Source: Planctomycetota bacterium (GTDB taxonomy: Bacteria; Planctomycetota; Phycisphaerae; Phycisphaerales; SM1A02). From it: DNA of 64,000 nt. The translations under genes were made by a program, and so were the position numbers. Within the stretch, counting starts at the first letter, position 1. The number at the start of each line of letters is the position of its first letter. Positions 8,057 to 17,016 of this stretch are shown piece after piece. The notes below the pieces were generated by a model, which was not told the origin of the DNA, searched no databases, and was given only the letters and a program-made list of their open reading frames with translations. The DNA lies in the NCBI GenBank assembly GCA_022568135.1, contig JADFFQ010000004.1:46320-110319 (forward strand), read 5' to 3'.

Positions 8057-8716
8057 ATGAACAACTCGAACCTCTTCGATTCCGCGTCGCGCCGGGGCGA
8101 TGCCTTGTATCCCGATCCGCGTGATGCGGTCCATTATCAGCGCACCCGGGAGATGACCATTGACGATCTGATGCTGGAGAACCGGGTGGTGTTCCTCGTG
8201 GGTGAGATCTCGCATATCTCTTCAGCTCGAGTGATGATGCAGATGCTGTACCTGGAGGATCAGCGACGTGGCCAGGACATCAACCTCTACATCAACTCCC
8301 CCGGGGGATCGCTTGACGACACCTTGGCGGTCTACGACACGATGCAGTTCATCAGCTCCGACGTGGCCACGTTCTGCATCGGCCGGGCGTATTCCGGCGG
8401 GGCCGTTCTGCTGTGCGCCGGGGCATCGGGCAAGCGCCACATCCTTCCCCATGCCAAAGTCATGATCCACCAGCCCTATGGCGGGCTGACCGGCCACACC
8501 ACGGACATCCAGATCCAGGCGGAGCAGATTATTAAAGCCAAGCAGACCCTCAACGAGATCATCGCCCAACACACCGGCCAGTCCGTGGAGCGGGTGGCCA
8601 AAGATGGCGAGCGCGACCACTATTTCACCGCCAAGGAAGCGAAGGAATACGGCCTCGTTGATGAAGTGTTCACACCCGAAAAGAAAAAGGGCAAGGACGA
8701 AAAGAAGCCCAGCTGA
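8057..8716 (+). CDS. clpP: ATP-dependent Clp protease proteolytic subunit 1
   Basis: Serine peptidase subunit that forms the Clp proteolytic chamber. The 219-residue protein starts MNNSNLFDSA (ATG at 8057). The Ser nucleophile lies in GRAYSGGAV, the His in MIHQPYGG and the Asp in ERDHYF, so the triad is intact. The usual residues around Ser are altered (YSGG in place of ASMG). A Lys-rich C-terminal tail (KKKGKDEKK) follows. A second clpP begins 84 bases later, suggesting a mixed two-ring particle as in other bacteria with paired ClpPs. Confidence 0.92.
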   Translation: MNNSNLFDSASRRGDALYPDPRDAVHYQRTREMTIDDLMLENRVVFLVGEISHISSARVMMQMLYLEDQRRGQDINLYINSPGGSLDDTLAVYDTMQFISSDVATFCIGRAYSGGAVLLCAGASGKRHILPHAKVMIHQPYGGLTGHTTDIQIQAEQIIKAKQTLNEIIAQHTGQSVERVAKDGERDHYFTAKEAKEYGLVDEVFTPEKKKGKDEKKPS

Positions 8717-8799
8717 TCCATAGGCAACGTGCTCGGGTCACGGCCCCCGCGTTCCACCAGCCCCGGCGACGTTGAGTGTTCGCATCCTGGAAGGAGATT

Positions 8800-9426
8800 A
8801 TGTCCACGCTCATTCCGATTGTCATCGAGAAAACCGGGCGAGGTGAACGGGCCTACGACATCTATTCCCGGCTGCTGAGCGACCGCATCATTTTCCTGGG
8901 AGGAGGCCTGTCTGATGAGGTCGCCAACGTGGTCGTCGCCCAGATGCTGTATCTCGCCAACGAAGATCCCAAGGCGGACATCAACCTCTACATCAACTCT
9001 CCCGGCGGCGGGGTGACGGCCGGTCTGGGTGTCATCGACACCATGCGATACGTGCCCTGCGACGTGGCGACCTACATCATCGGCCAGGCTGCCTCGATGG
9101 GGTCCCTGGTTGGCTGCTCCGGCACCAAGAACAAGCGGTACACACTTGGTCACGCCAAGAATCTCATGCACCAGCCAATGCTGGCGGGGGTCCTGGAAGG
9201 CCAGGCGACCGATCTGGAAATCGAAGCCCGCGAAATGCTGCGGCTTCGCGACATCATCTACAACATCTACGTTGAAACCACCGGCCAGTCATTGGAGACG
9301 ATCGCCCAGGATTGTGAGCGGAACAAGTGGCTCGATGCCCAGGAGATGGTCGCCTACGGCCTGACCGACAGGGTCCTTGAGCGTCCCCCGAAACCGATGG
9401 GCCGCAAGACGCAAAGAGATGATTGA
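8800..9426 (+). CDS. clpP: ATP-dependent Clp protease proteolytic subunit 2
   Basis: Second ClpP paralogue, 208 residues, with a strong AAGGAG site 3 bases before the ATG at 8800. Ser is present in GQAASMGSL and His in NLMHQPML. At the position of the catalytic Asp (ERD in clpP1 and in Bacillus ClpP) this protein has Asn (ERNKWLD). That suggests reduced or altered activity, or activation only in a heteromer with the first subunit. Tandem arrangement and similar spacing point to co-expression with the upstream gene. Confidence 0.92.
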   Translation: MSTLIPIVIEKTGRGERAYDIYSRLLSDRIIFLGGGLSDEVANVVVAQMLYLANEDPKADINLYINSPGGGVTAGLGVIDTMRYVPCDVATYIIGQAASMGSLVGCSGTKNKRYTLGHAKNLMHQPMLAGVLEGQATDLEIEAREMLRLRDIIYNIYVETTGQSLETIAQDCERNKWLDAQEMVAYGLTDRVLERPPKPMGRKTQRDD

Positions 9427-9515
9427 AGCGCTGCGGTGACGTATCCCGGCTGAACTCCCCAGAAGACAACCGGTGCGGATTCGGCTGCTGCAGCCAGGCG
9501 GTGTACACTGCCCAG

Positions 9516-10145
9516 GTGCCTCCTCGCCACCACCTGCGTCGAACGCTGGTCGTATCGATGGCCGCGATCTCGCTGTTGGGATGTGCCGGCGGCAAGAGGG
9601 TGGCCAGGGAAAACGACCGGTTGCGATCTGAGGTGCTTGAGCTGAAGGATCAGCTCAGGCAGCTATCCCGCGAGAATGCTGAGGCCCGAGCCCAGCTGCG
9701 CCGGGTCGGTGATTCGCCTGATTTACTAGCCGCGGAGATTCTGGCCGGCACCCCGTATGTCACCCAGATAGCCATCGGTCGGCTCAGCCACGCCCGAGAC
9801 GAGGATGGCGACGGGCGTGCCGATGTGCTGATCTTGTATGTGAAGCCCGTTGATGAGCTTGAACGATTCGTGCAAATGGTGGGGCACGTCTCCGCCCACA
9901 CGGCGGTGCTGCCATCCGAAGCTGACGCCATCACCGTTGGGCGGATCTCGCTGGGTCCACAAGAGGTGCGTCAGGCGTACCGCAGCTCATTTGCGGGCAC
10001 ACACTACACCTTGACCGTGCCGATCACGCTGGCCGGCGTGCCCGACGAGCCCAGTTGCATTGCTCAGGTGGAGTATATCGACGCTCGAACGGGCCTTCGT
10101 CACTCCGCCCAGCGCGTGATCGACCTACGCCTTGGGCCCCCGTGA
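9516..10145 (+). CDS. Coiled-coil lipoprotein of unknown function
   Basis: A 209-residue predicted lipoprotein. The GTG at 9516 gives a compact signal peptide with lipobox SLLG-C. Directly after the anchor lies a short coiled coil (about residues 28-65, ENDRLRSEVLELKDQLRQL). The rest is a beta-rich domain with an acidic loop DEDGDGRADV. I do not recognise the family. It probably stands off the membrane by its coiled coil. It lies 89 bases after clpP2 on the same strand. Confidence 0.7.
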   Translation: MPPRHHLRRTLVVSMAAISLLGCAGGKRVARENDRLRSEVLELKDQLRQLSRENAEARAQLRRVGDSPDLLAAEILAGTPYVTQIAIGRLSHARDEDGDGRADVLILYVKPVDELERFVQMVGHVSAHTAVLPSEADAITVGRISLGPQEVRQAYRSSFAGTHYTLTVPITLAGVPDEPSCIAQVEYIDARTGLRHSAQRVIDLRLGPP

Positions 10146-10244
10146 ACGCTTCCGGAGCCGTTATGAAGCGGGGAGAATGAAACGTGACGCGAACGCCGGG
10201 CATGAGAGTCCGGCAGTTGCACCCGTGCGACTATACTGAAACCC

Positions 10245-10445
10245 ATGCGACGGGTCGCGGTGACCGGCACTTTGCTATCGATGCTGTTCATGCTGGGTTG
10301 CCAGCGGGCGCTGTTCCCCAAGAACGCGCCAAGGACGCAGTTTGAAATGCATCAGCGGACGCGCAGCCGGTACGTCCCACTGGAAGAGCCGGATGTCTTC
10401 GGCCGGCCACAGCCGGCGCTGCGGGCTCGTCTTTCCCCGCACTAA
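10245..10445 (+). CDS. Small lipoprotein
   Basis: A 66-residue protein starting with ATG at 10245. It has a clear lipoprotein signal (LLSMLFMLG-C, lipobox at about residue 19) and a short basic, Pro-containing mature part (RSRYVPLEEPDVFGRPQP). It stands between another lipoprotein and a cell-wall amidase, so an envelope role is likely. No known family. Confidence 0.6.
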   Translation: MRRVAVTGTLLSMLFMLGCQRALFPKNAPRTQFEMHQRTRSRYVPLEEPDVFGRPQPALRARLSPH

Positions 10446-10570
10446 TCGCTGCGGGGTCCGATAGCGGGTATCGCATATACCGGGCGCACGAAAGTGCCGC
10501 TTTGCCCAATGTTCAGCCCTCGGCGCACCCGATAGGGTCTGTAACCGAGGCAGGCAAGGCGCGCATCGGA

Positions 10571-11233
10571 ATGTCACGGACAGGCTCATCCCAATTCCCT
10601 CAGCCGTCACTACGGGCGAAGATCGTCTGGAGCAGCTTCTTGGCGTCGATGACGCTCATGGCCGGCCTGTTGGCCCTGGGCGACCATCGTGCCCGGCCGG
10701 GCTTCCCTGCGACGCATACGGGCCTGATCGGCGTCTCGCCGGCTCGTGATCCCATCTTCCGGATCGACGCTCCCCTGGATCGATCGCGGTGGAAGGGCAT
10801 CATCATCCATCACTCCGGCGAACCGGCGGGCGACGCGGAATCGATGCGCCGCCTCTATCTCGCCTACGGCTTTGAGGGTATGGGATATCACTTCCTCATC
10901 GGCAACGGCAACGGGATGGGCGACGGCGTCATTCATGTGGGTGAGCGATGGGTCAAGCAGCTTCCAGGCGCCCACGCACGGGGTGCCCAGGCCCAATACC
11001 ACAACCAGCACTCCATCGGGCTCTGCCTCATCGGCAATGGCAATCGCCGGCCGTTGACTGACCGCCAGATGACCCAATTGATCAGTCTCGTACGGCGGCT
11101 TCAGCGGGAATTGAACATCCCCGCCAGCGCCGTCCGATTGCACCGCGACGTGGCGCCGGGATCCACCGACAGCCCAGGCGAGTTCTTCCCTGCCGCCCAG
11201 CTTGAACAGCAACTGCTGAACCCGTTGCGTTGA
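10571..11233 (+). CDS. N-acetylmuramoyl-L-alanine amidase, type 2, membrane-anchored
   Basis: Peptidoglycan amidase of the AmpD/PGRP fold. The 220-residue protein has an N-terminal membrane segment (about residues 18-37), then the zinc-ligand His in IIIHHSG, the core YHFLIGNGNGMGDG, HNQHSIGLCLIGN, and the second His region LHRDVAPGSTDSPGEFF. Where relatives have T-x-C-P-G or K-T-D-P-G, this protein has T-D-S-P-G, so the third ligand is either the Asp or lost. The ATG at 10571 is preferred to an upstream TTG. Confidence 0.85.
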   Translation: MSRTGSSQFPQPSLRAKIVWSSFLASMTLMAGLLALGDHRARPGFPATHTGLIGVSPARDPIFRIDAPLDRSRWKGIIIHHSGEPAGDAESMRRLYLAYGFEGMGYHFLIGNGNGMGDGVIHVGERWVKQLPGAHARGAQAQYHNQHSIGLCLIGNGNRRPLTDRQMTQLISLVRRLQRELNIPASAVRLHRDVAPGSTDSPGEFFPAAQLEQQLLNPLR

Positions 11234-11397
11234 TGCCCCACGAGTACGCCCCTAGGCTATCTGGTTCACACCCCCATCTCCGCCCCAACGGCGACCAAGT
11301 CTCGCGCAGTGCACTGTCAACGCGAGGGGATGCCATCTGATATCGATACACCCTGATGGGGCTCCTGTGAGCGAACCGACCGCCCCACGATCGCCTC

Positions 11398-12315
11398 ATG
11401 ACGCAGGCACCCGACGCCGCCATGTCGCATGTAACACAGATCGCAGGCTATCGCGTGCTCGCAAGGATCGGCAAGGGGGCCGCATCAGATCTGTACGCGG
11501 TGCAGGACCCAAAGACCAAGCAGGTCTGGGCGCTCAAGCATGTCATCAAGGCGTCTGAGCGGGATCAGCGCTTTGTTGAACAGGTAAAGCAGGAATACCT
11601 GGTTGCATCGAAACTGGATCACGAAAACATTCGGTCGGTGCACCGGCTGATCAAACACCGCAGACGGTTCAAGGTTTGCGCGGTGACGCTGTTGATGGAG
11701 CTGGTGGACGCCACCACGCTCGATCAGCGCCTGCCCCAGCACCACTCCCAGGCTGTGGATATCTTCCACCAGGTGGCACTAGGACTGGCCCACGCACATC
11801 TCCGTGGATTCGTCCACGCTGATATCAAGCCGAACAACCTTCTGGTGACCGAGGATAATCAGGTGAAGATCATCGATCTTGGGCAGGGGTGTTCGATCGG
11901 AACGGTGAAGAAGCGCATCCAGGGTACGCCCGGGTACATGGCCCCGGAGCAGGCCCACCGCCAGACCATCACGCCCAAGACCGACATCTACAACTTAGGC
12001 GCGACCATGTATTGGGTGCTCGTGGGTACGGTCATCCCTACCGCACTTCCGCCCAAGGAGGCCACCGACAGCCTCTTCACGGGGACGCTTGATGCCAGCA
12101 TGCTCAGGCCGCCAATTCCCCCGCACGAGAAGGACCCGAGCATCCATCCCCTCCTGTCAAAGCAGATCCTCGACTGCGTGCAGATCCACCCCGACGACCG
12201 CCCTGAGTCCATGACGGTCGTCGCGAATCGCCTGGAGCTGATCAGGGAGCTGCTGGACATGTCAAGCGATCCTCCTGCCCCAATCGCCGCGAACAGGGAT
12301 GCGCAGCCCAAGTGA
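11398..12315 (+). CDS. Serine/threonine protein kinase
   Basis: A 305-residue soluble eukaryote-like kinase. It has the Gly-rich loop (IGKGAASDLYAV), the VAIK-type Lys (VWALKHV), the catalytic loop HADIKPNN and the metal-binding DLG in place of DFG. The activation end GTPGYMAPEQA and the Arg near the C-terminus (DDRPESM) are also present. The Arg before the catalytic Asp (HRD) is Ala, so it is a non-RD kinase and may not need activation-loop phosphorylation. No membrane segment or sensor domain is attached. The FHA kinase at 6244 is a conceivable partner, but that is a guess. Confidence 0.88.
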   Translation: MTQAPDAAMSHVTQIAGYRVLARIGKGAASDLYAVQDPKTKQVWALKHVIKASERDQRFVEQVKQEYLVASKLDHENIRSVHRLIKHRRRFKVCAVTLLMELVDATTLDQRLPQHHSQAVDIFHQVALGLAHAHLRGFVHADIKPNNLLVTEDNQVKIIDLGQGCSIGTVKKRIQGTPGYMAPEQAHRQTITPKTDIYNLGATMYWVLVGTVIPTALPPKEATDSLFTGTLDASMLRPPIPPHEKDPSIHPLLSKQILDCVQIHPDDRPESMTVVANRLELIRELLDMSSDPPAPIAANRDAQPK

Positions 12316-12432
12316 CGCGCGGTGATCGCGGACCTCACACGACGAGACCTCCAGTGTGCGGTGACTGAGCAGGCGGGGCGTCTATGACGAGCCGCGACCG
12401 GACGGTCTCCGCAGGCGATCATGCCAGGCGAG

Positions 12433-12453
12433 AAACCGGACCAGGTCCGGTTT
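12433..12453. terminator. Perfect inverted repeat between convergent genes
   Basis: AAACCGGACC-A-GGTCCGGTTT has 10-base perfect arms around one base. It lies between the convergent kinase gene and der, where a bidirectional terminator is expected. There is no long T run, so an operator or repeat-element role is also possible. Confidence 0.5.
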
Positions 12454-12576
12454 ACTGTGCCCGACGGTGACGAGCGGCGACCGTAAGGGAGCGGACGCAC
12501 CGAGGCTGCTTCCTGACGTGCACGGCTCGCTCAACCTCTCCACTTGAGCCGCAGCCGCGCTACGCTGGGTGCGGTA

Positions 12577-14025
12577 TCACCGTTGGTCGAGCTGCGCCGC
12601 TTCCATCCTGTTGGGGTTCTTCAGCTGGGCAAGGGACGGGCGCTTCCGTTTGCGAAGCAGCAGTCGGATCGGCACCTCGCTGTAGGGAAGGGCCTCACGC
12701 AGGCGGTTGATGAGATATCGCTCGTACGCTCCACGGAATAGCTTCGGCTGGTTGACGACCAAGACAATCGTCGGCGGACTCGAGCCGATCTGGCACGCGT
12801 AAAGAATCTTTGCCTGGGTGCCAAGCTTCGATGATGGACCGCGCCGCTGAAGGATCGAACTGATCACTTCGTTCAACCGGCTGGTCGGTTCAAAGTGGCT
12901 CGCCTGCCGATGCAGGTTGAACGCCATCGCGACGACGTCGCGCACTCCTTGCCCCTCCTTGGCGCTGATGAATACGATCGGCGCGTAATCCAGTCCGCGA
13001 AGCTGCTGCGTCAGGTACTTAAGGTAGTCTTTGGGCGAGACCCCTTCGTCCACCAAATCCCATTTGTTGACCACGATCACCGTCGGCTTGAATTGATCCT
13101 GAAGCTCTTTGGAGAGCCTCTTATCCACCTGCGAGACATCACGTTGGGCATCGATCAGAAACAGCACCACATCGGCTCGACGAATGGCGGCGAGCATGCG
13201 GTGGTATGCGTACAGCTCGATCTCGTCAGCGAAGCTTTTTCGTTTCCGAACGCCGGCCGTATCGATGGCAAGCATGGTGCGCCCCTCGATCTCGAACCGC
13301 ACGTCGATTGCGTCGCGGGTGGTCCCGGCGATCTCCGAGACAATGACCCGCGGCTCCCCAGCCAGGGCATTGACGAGCGTTGACTTGCCGGCGTTGCGTT
13401 TGCTCACGATGGCTATCTTCATCTCCTGCGGCGATTCGGGCTCACGTTTGGGGTCCAGCGAAACTCGCTCATAGAGCGCATCCAGCAATTCACGCGTGCC
13501 GTAGCCGGTCCTCGCGGAGACACACATCGGCTGGCCGAACCCCAGACCCGCCGCCTCCAGCCCGTGCGCGATCCACTTGTCGCTATCAACCTTGTTGGCG
13601 ACGAGCAGGACCTTGCCGGCAACGCCCTGCTGACGGAGCATGGCGGCCATCGCGTGCTCCAGGCCGGTGATGCCGCTCTGGGCGTCAACGACCAGAAGAA
13701 CCAGCTCGGCTTGATCCATGGCGACCCGAATCTGATCCTCGATCTGCGGGCTCAGAATGGTCAGATCGGCGCCGACGTCGTCAAATCGCTGGCCATCGGC
13801 GGTGTACACTCCGTATCCGCCGGTGTCCACAAGCTCGACGAACTTGCTGGGCGTGCCCTTGGAGCCCTCCAGCGGCCCATCAAGCTCAATGAGCGCCGAG
13901 ACGCGATCACGGGTCACCCCGGCCGCAGGGGCCACGATCGACACCCGTTGGCGGGCCAACCGATTCAGCAGGCTCGACTTGCCCACGTTCGGCCGACCTA
14001 CAATGGCAATCTGAGGCACCGTCAT
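12577..14025 (-). CDS. der: Ribosome biogenesis GTPase Der (EngA)
   Basis: Double-GTPase needed for 50S subunit maturation. The 482-residue protein has GTPase domain 1 (GRPNVGKSSLLNRL at the N-terminus, VDTGGYG, NKVDSD) and domain 2 (SKRNAGKSTLVNAL, DTAGVRKR, VNKWDLV). A C-terminal KH-like domain follows (VNQPKLFRGAYERYLINRLR). In domain 2 the first Gly of the P-loop is Ser. The ATG at 14023-14025 gives MTVPQIAIVGRPN. The longer open frame upstream is not Der-like. Confidence 0.95.
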   Translation of the reverse strand: MTVPQIAIVGRPNVGKSSLLNRLARQRVSIVAPAAGVTRDRVSALIELDGPLEGSKGTPSKFVELVDTGGYGVYTADGQRFDDVGADLTILSPQIEDQIRVAMDQAELVLLVVDAQSGITGLEHAMAAMLRQQGVAGKVLLVANKVDSDKWIAHGLEAAGLGFGQPMCVSARTGYGTRELLDALYERVSLDPKREPESPQEMKIAIVSKRNAGKSTLVNALAGEPRVIVSEIAGTTRDAIDVRFEIEGRTMLAIDTAGVRKRKSFADEIELYAYHRMLAAIRRADVVLFLIDAQRDVSQVDKRLSKELQDQFKPTVIVVNKWDLVDEGVSPKDYLKYLTQQLRGLDYAPIVFISAKEGQGVRDVVAMAFNLHRQASHFEPTSRLNEVISSILQRRGPSSKLGTQAKILYACQIGSSPPTIVLVVNQPKLFRGAYERYLINRLREALPYSEVPIRLLLRKRKRPSLAQLKNPNRMEAAQLDQR

Positions 14026-14182
14026 GGCGTTGATTCTAGCTCGTGCTGATGTTGGAGGCGGCCACGAGGGGCATACGCTGCCGGCCTGTGACCCTGCTAG
14101 CATAGGGTTGATTTGAGGAATCAGATCTCGGCCAAGTCGTGTTTGGAAGGACATGACGCCCAAGACGCGAGAGGATCCGGCG

Positions 14183-15304
14183 ATGACCAACTCCGCGCTG
14201 CTCTGGGCCGCTTTGGGCTTGTTCTTGCTACAGAGCCCAGCCGTTGCACAGCAGCCGGCAATGGGGATCGCCGGCTCCAAAGCGCCGAATTGGGGGGTTG
14301 CGCAGTGGATCAACCTACCGCAGGACAAGCAAGCGCTCGACGTCGCCGACTTCAAGGGCAAAGTCGTCTATCTGCTGTGCTTTCAATCGTGGTGTCCGGG
14401 CTGCCATGCGCGCGGCTTCCCGACGCTACAGCAACTCATCTCAAGCTATGACGATGCGGACGACGTGGCGTTCGTGGCTGTGCAAACCACGTTTGAGGGC
14501 TTTGCTGCAAATTCGGCCCAACGGGCCTGGGAGACGGCACGCCGGTATAGACTCGAGATTCCGATCGGGCATGACGGCTCGGCCCCGAAGCGCTCGACAT
14601 TGATGCAGCGGTATCGAACCGGCGGCACCCCCTGGGTAATCATCATCGACAAGCAGGGCATTGTCCGACGGAACGGTTTCCATGTTCCCGCCCAGGAGGC
14701 TCGCAAGCTGATCGATTCGCTTCGAAAGGAGAGCCCAGCCGGGCCGGCGAACATCGAGACCTTGCCGCAACAGCGCGGCGGGCAGGATCGTGTCGGGAAG
14801 AAGTTCCCGAAACTGAACTTCGACCGGTGGATTGGCGTCGAAGAACAACCGCTTGAGCCGAAGCGGGTCAAGGCCACACTCTACCGGTGGTGGACCGATA
14901 CTTGCCCTTATTGCCGGTCCAGCCTTCCCGCAATTGAAACGCTTCGGCGGGAGTACGCATCCAAAGGGCTGCGGATCGTGTGCGTGTATCATCCGAAGCC
15001 GCCTCGCAAGGTAAGCGACGAGGCCGTGATCGCGGTGGCAAAGCGATACGGATATCACGGGCCGGTGGCCGTCGATGCGGACTGGTCGAGATTGACCAAA
15101 GCGTATCTGTCGTCCGGGCAGCGCGCAGCCACCAGCGTGACCTTCCTGGTGGACGAACGGGGTGTAACGCGGTTCCTGCATCCCGGGCCGGTGTTCTTTG
15201 CCTCCGAGGACCCGCAGCATGCCCAGCAGAATGCGGACTATCAGCTGCTCAAACGTGCGATTGAGGCGCTGCTGGTCCAAGAGGACAAACAGTCTGACGA
15301 GTAG
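14183..15304 (+). CDS. Secreted protein with two thioredoxin-like domains
   Basis: A 373-residue exported protein with two TlpA/thioredoxin-type domains in tandem. Each has its own CxxC: Cys71-Pro-Gly-Cys74 (SWCPGCHARG) and Cys241-Pro-Tyr-Cys244 (DTCPYCRSS). The cis-Pro regions GGTPWVIIID and ATSVTFLVD follow each. A signal peptide (ALLWAALGLFLLQSPAVAQQ) places it in the periplasm. ATG at 14183 is preceded by GAGGA at good spacing. An in-frame ATG at 14153 is possible. Likely a thiol-disulfide exchange or envelope-stress reductase. Confidence 0.82.
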   Translation: MTNSALLWAALGLFLLQSPAVAQQPAMGIAGSKAPNWGVAQWINLPQDKQALDVADFKGKVVYLLCFQSWCPGCHARGFPTLQQLISSYDDADDVAFVAVQTTFEGFAANSAQRAWETARRYRLEIPIGHDGSAPKRSTLMQRYRTGGTPWVIIIDKQGIVRRNGFHVPAQEARKLIDSLRKESPAGPANIETLPQQRGGQDRVGKKFPKLNFDRWIGVEEQPLEPKRVKATLYRWWTDTCPYCRSSLPAIETLRREYASKGLRIVCVYHPKPPRKVSDEAVIAVAKRYGYHGPVAVDADWSRLTKAYLSSGQRAATSVTFLVDERGVTRFLHPGPVFFASEDPQHAQQNADYQLLKRAIEALLVQEDKQSDE

Positions 15305-15414
15305 GCGCCGCATTCGTGCAGTGCCTCCTTCGCCGGATAGATGCTCGCCCCCCGCTTGCCGTAAACTTGCTCCCACGCCCCACATCAACCCCGCATAACC
15401 AACAGGAGTGCACG

Positions 15415-16020
15415 ATGAAACCTCGAACTCTCTTGCTTCTTACAGCCGGATCGCTTCTGGGCCTGAGCCTGCTTGTGGCGATGGCTTCGGCACGCGCCGA
15501 GGCGCAGCCGGAAACCGAAACCTACAAGGTGGATCCCGTCCACTCGACGGTTGTGTTTCGGATCAAGCACCTGGGTGTCAGCTACTTCTATGGCCGGTTC
15601 AACGGACCCTCTGGCGAGTTCAGCTTCAATCCCCAAAACCCGGATGAGTGTTCGTTCGAGATCGCCATCAGAACCCAGGACGTCGATACTAATAATCCAA
15701 GCAGAGACCGCCACCTCAAGAGCGCGGACTTCTTCAACGCCAAGCAGTTTCCGAAGATCACATTCAAGAGCAAAGAGGTCAAGAAGGTCAGCGACGATAC
15801 CTTTCGCGTCACCGGTGACTTGGCGCTGCACGGCGTCACTCGGCCGGTCACAATCGATCTGAAGCACGTCGGGTCGGGCAAGGGCATGCGGGGCGAATAC
15901 CGCAGCGGATTCGACGCCACGTTCACCATCAAGCGCAGCGACTTCGGGATGAAGTTCATGCTCGGTGGTCTCGGCGACGAGGTGACGCTCATGGCGGGCA
16001 TCGAGGGAATCCGAGAGTGA
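15415..16020 (+). CDS. YceI family periplasmic protein
   Basis: A 201-residue exported lipocalin-like protein of the YceI family, which binds isoprenoid-type lipids in characterised members. A signal peptide (about residues 1-29, ending SARAEA) is followed by typical motifs YKVDPVHSTVVFRIKHLG, GEFSFNP, DRHLKSADFFNAKQFPKI and TGDLALHGVTRPV. AGGAG lies 6 bases before the ATG. It follows the double-thioredoxin gene by 110 bases. Confidence 0.9.
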   Translation: MKPRTLLLLTAGSLLGLSLLVAMASARAEAQPETETYKVDPVHSTVVFRIKHLGVSYFYGRFNGPSGEFSFNPQNPDECSFEIAIRTQDVDTNNPSRDRHLKSADFFNAKQFPKITFKSKEVKKVSDDTFRVTGDLALHGVTRPVTIDLKHVGSGKGMRGEYRSGFDATFTIKRSDFGMKFMLGGLGDEVTLMAGIEGIRE

Positions 16021-16078
16021 CCCTCCGCGCAACGGGCTGGGCCGATGGACACCCCTGACGAAGTGCGGTGGTTGCGCA

Positions 16079-16942
16079 ATGGCAGTTCCCAAGATTGAGC
16101 TCCTGGCCGTGGCGGCCCCGGCGGTGGTCTGCGGCGGGCTGCTGCTTGTCGCGTGGAGGCCGTGGCGGCGTGATGCGCCGATCGCCGACGGCGCTTGGGG
16201 GGGGGTGATCGGGCTGGGCGCGGCCTATTGCCTCGGCCATGCGGTGCTGGAAGGCCGGCCGGCGTTCCCACCAAAGGAAGCCTGGCATTGGCTGGCGTAC
16301 CTCGTCGTGGCCGCGGTGGTGATCGGTCTGCTTGATGCGATGAATCGTTGGGGCGCCCGCGCGCGTCTTGGGGCATGGGTCGTCCTGGCCGGGCTCATGG
16401 GTTGGCTTGTGGTCTTGCCGGCGGCCGGACATGCGTGGCTCTGGCGGGCCGGGTTGGCGGTCGCCGTCTTTGGGTGGCTCAGCGTCATCAATGCGTATGC
16501 CAATCGCGTTGAGGGCGCATCGTTACCGCTGTCGCTTTGCTTTGCGGCCTCCGGCGCAAGCGTGTTGCTGCTCTTGTCAGGAAACGCGAAGCTGGCGCTG
16601 CTGGCCGGTGGCATGGCAGCGTCACTCGGCGCCACGACAGTCGTCACATGGTGGCGGCCTTCGGCGTCCCTCGCGCGCGGGTCAGCGACCGTGCTCGCGG
16701 TGATCATTCCCGGATTGCTGTACAGCGGATATTCGTTGTCCTTTGGCGAAATCCCGGTCTGGGCGTACGCGCTGGCGGCAGCAGCGCCTATGGCCGCTTG
16801 GGCGCGGCAGGTTCGGCCGATCAGCAGGTTGGCCGGCTGGCAAGCCACGATCGTCGCTGTTATTGCGTCCCTTACGGCTACGCTCATCGCCATAGCCGGT
16901 GCGGTCGCAGCGACCGCTTCCACAAACGATTTTGCGTTCTGA
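16079..16942 (+). CDS. Polytopic membrane protein of unknown function
   Basis: A 287-residue protein with roughly eight hydrophobic segments rich in Ala, Gly, Leu and Trp (for example WLAYLVVAAVVIGLLD and TVLAVIIPGLLYSGYSL). No soluble domain or transporter signature is seen. It starts 58 bases after the YceI gene. A run of nine G at 16197-16205 lies in frame inside the gene. The hydrophobic pattern is the main support for a real gene. Confidence 0.65.
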   Translation: MAVPKIELLAVAAPAVVCGGLLLVAWRPWRRDAPIADGAWGGVIGLGAAYCLGHAVLEGRPAFPPKEAWHWLAYLVVAAVVIGLLDAMNRWGARARLGAWVVLAGLMGWLVVLPAAGHAWLWRAGLAVAVFGWLSVINAYANRVEGASLPLSLCFAASGASVLLLLSGNAKLALLAGGMAASLGATTVVTWWRPSASLARGSATVLAVIIPGLLYSGYSLSFGEIPVWAYALAAAAPMAAWARQVRPISRLAGWQATIVAVIASLTATLIAIAGAVAATASTNDFAF

Positions 16943-17016
16943 AGGACCGATTGAGATCTCGATCCTCGCTTGGCGCAGCGGCATGGTCGTCGACCGTCAT
17001 CTTGCGCGTTGCATGG

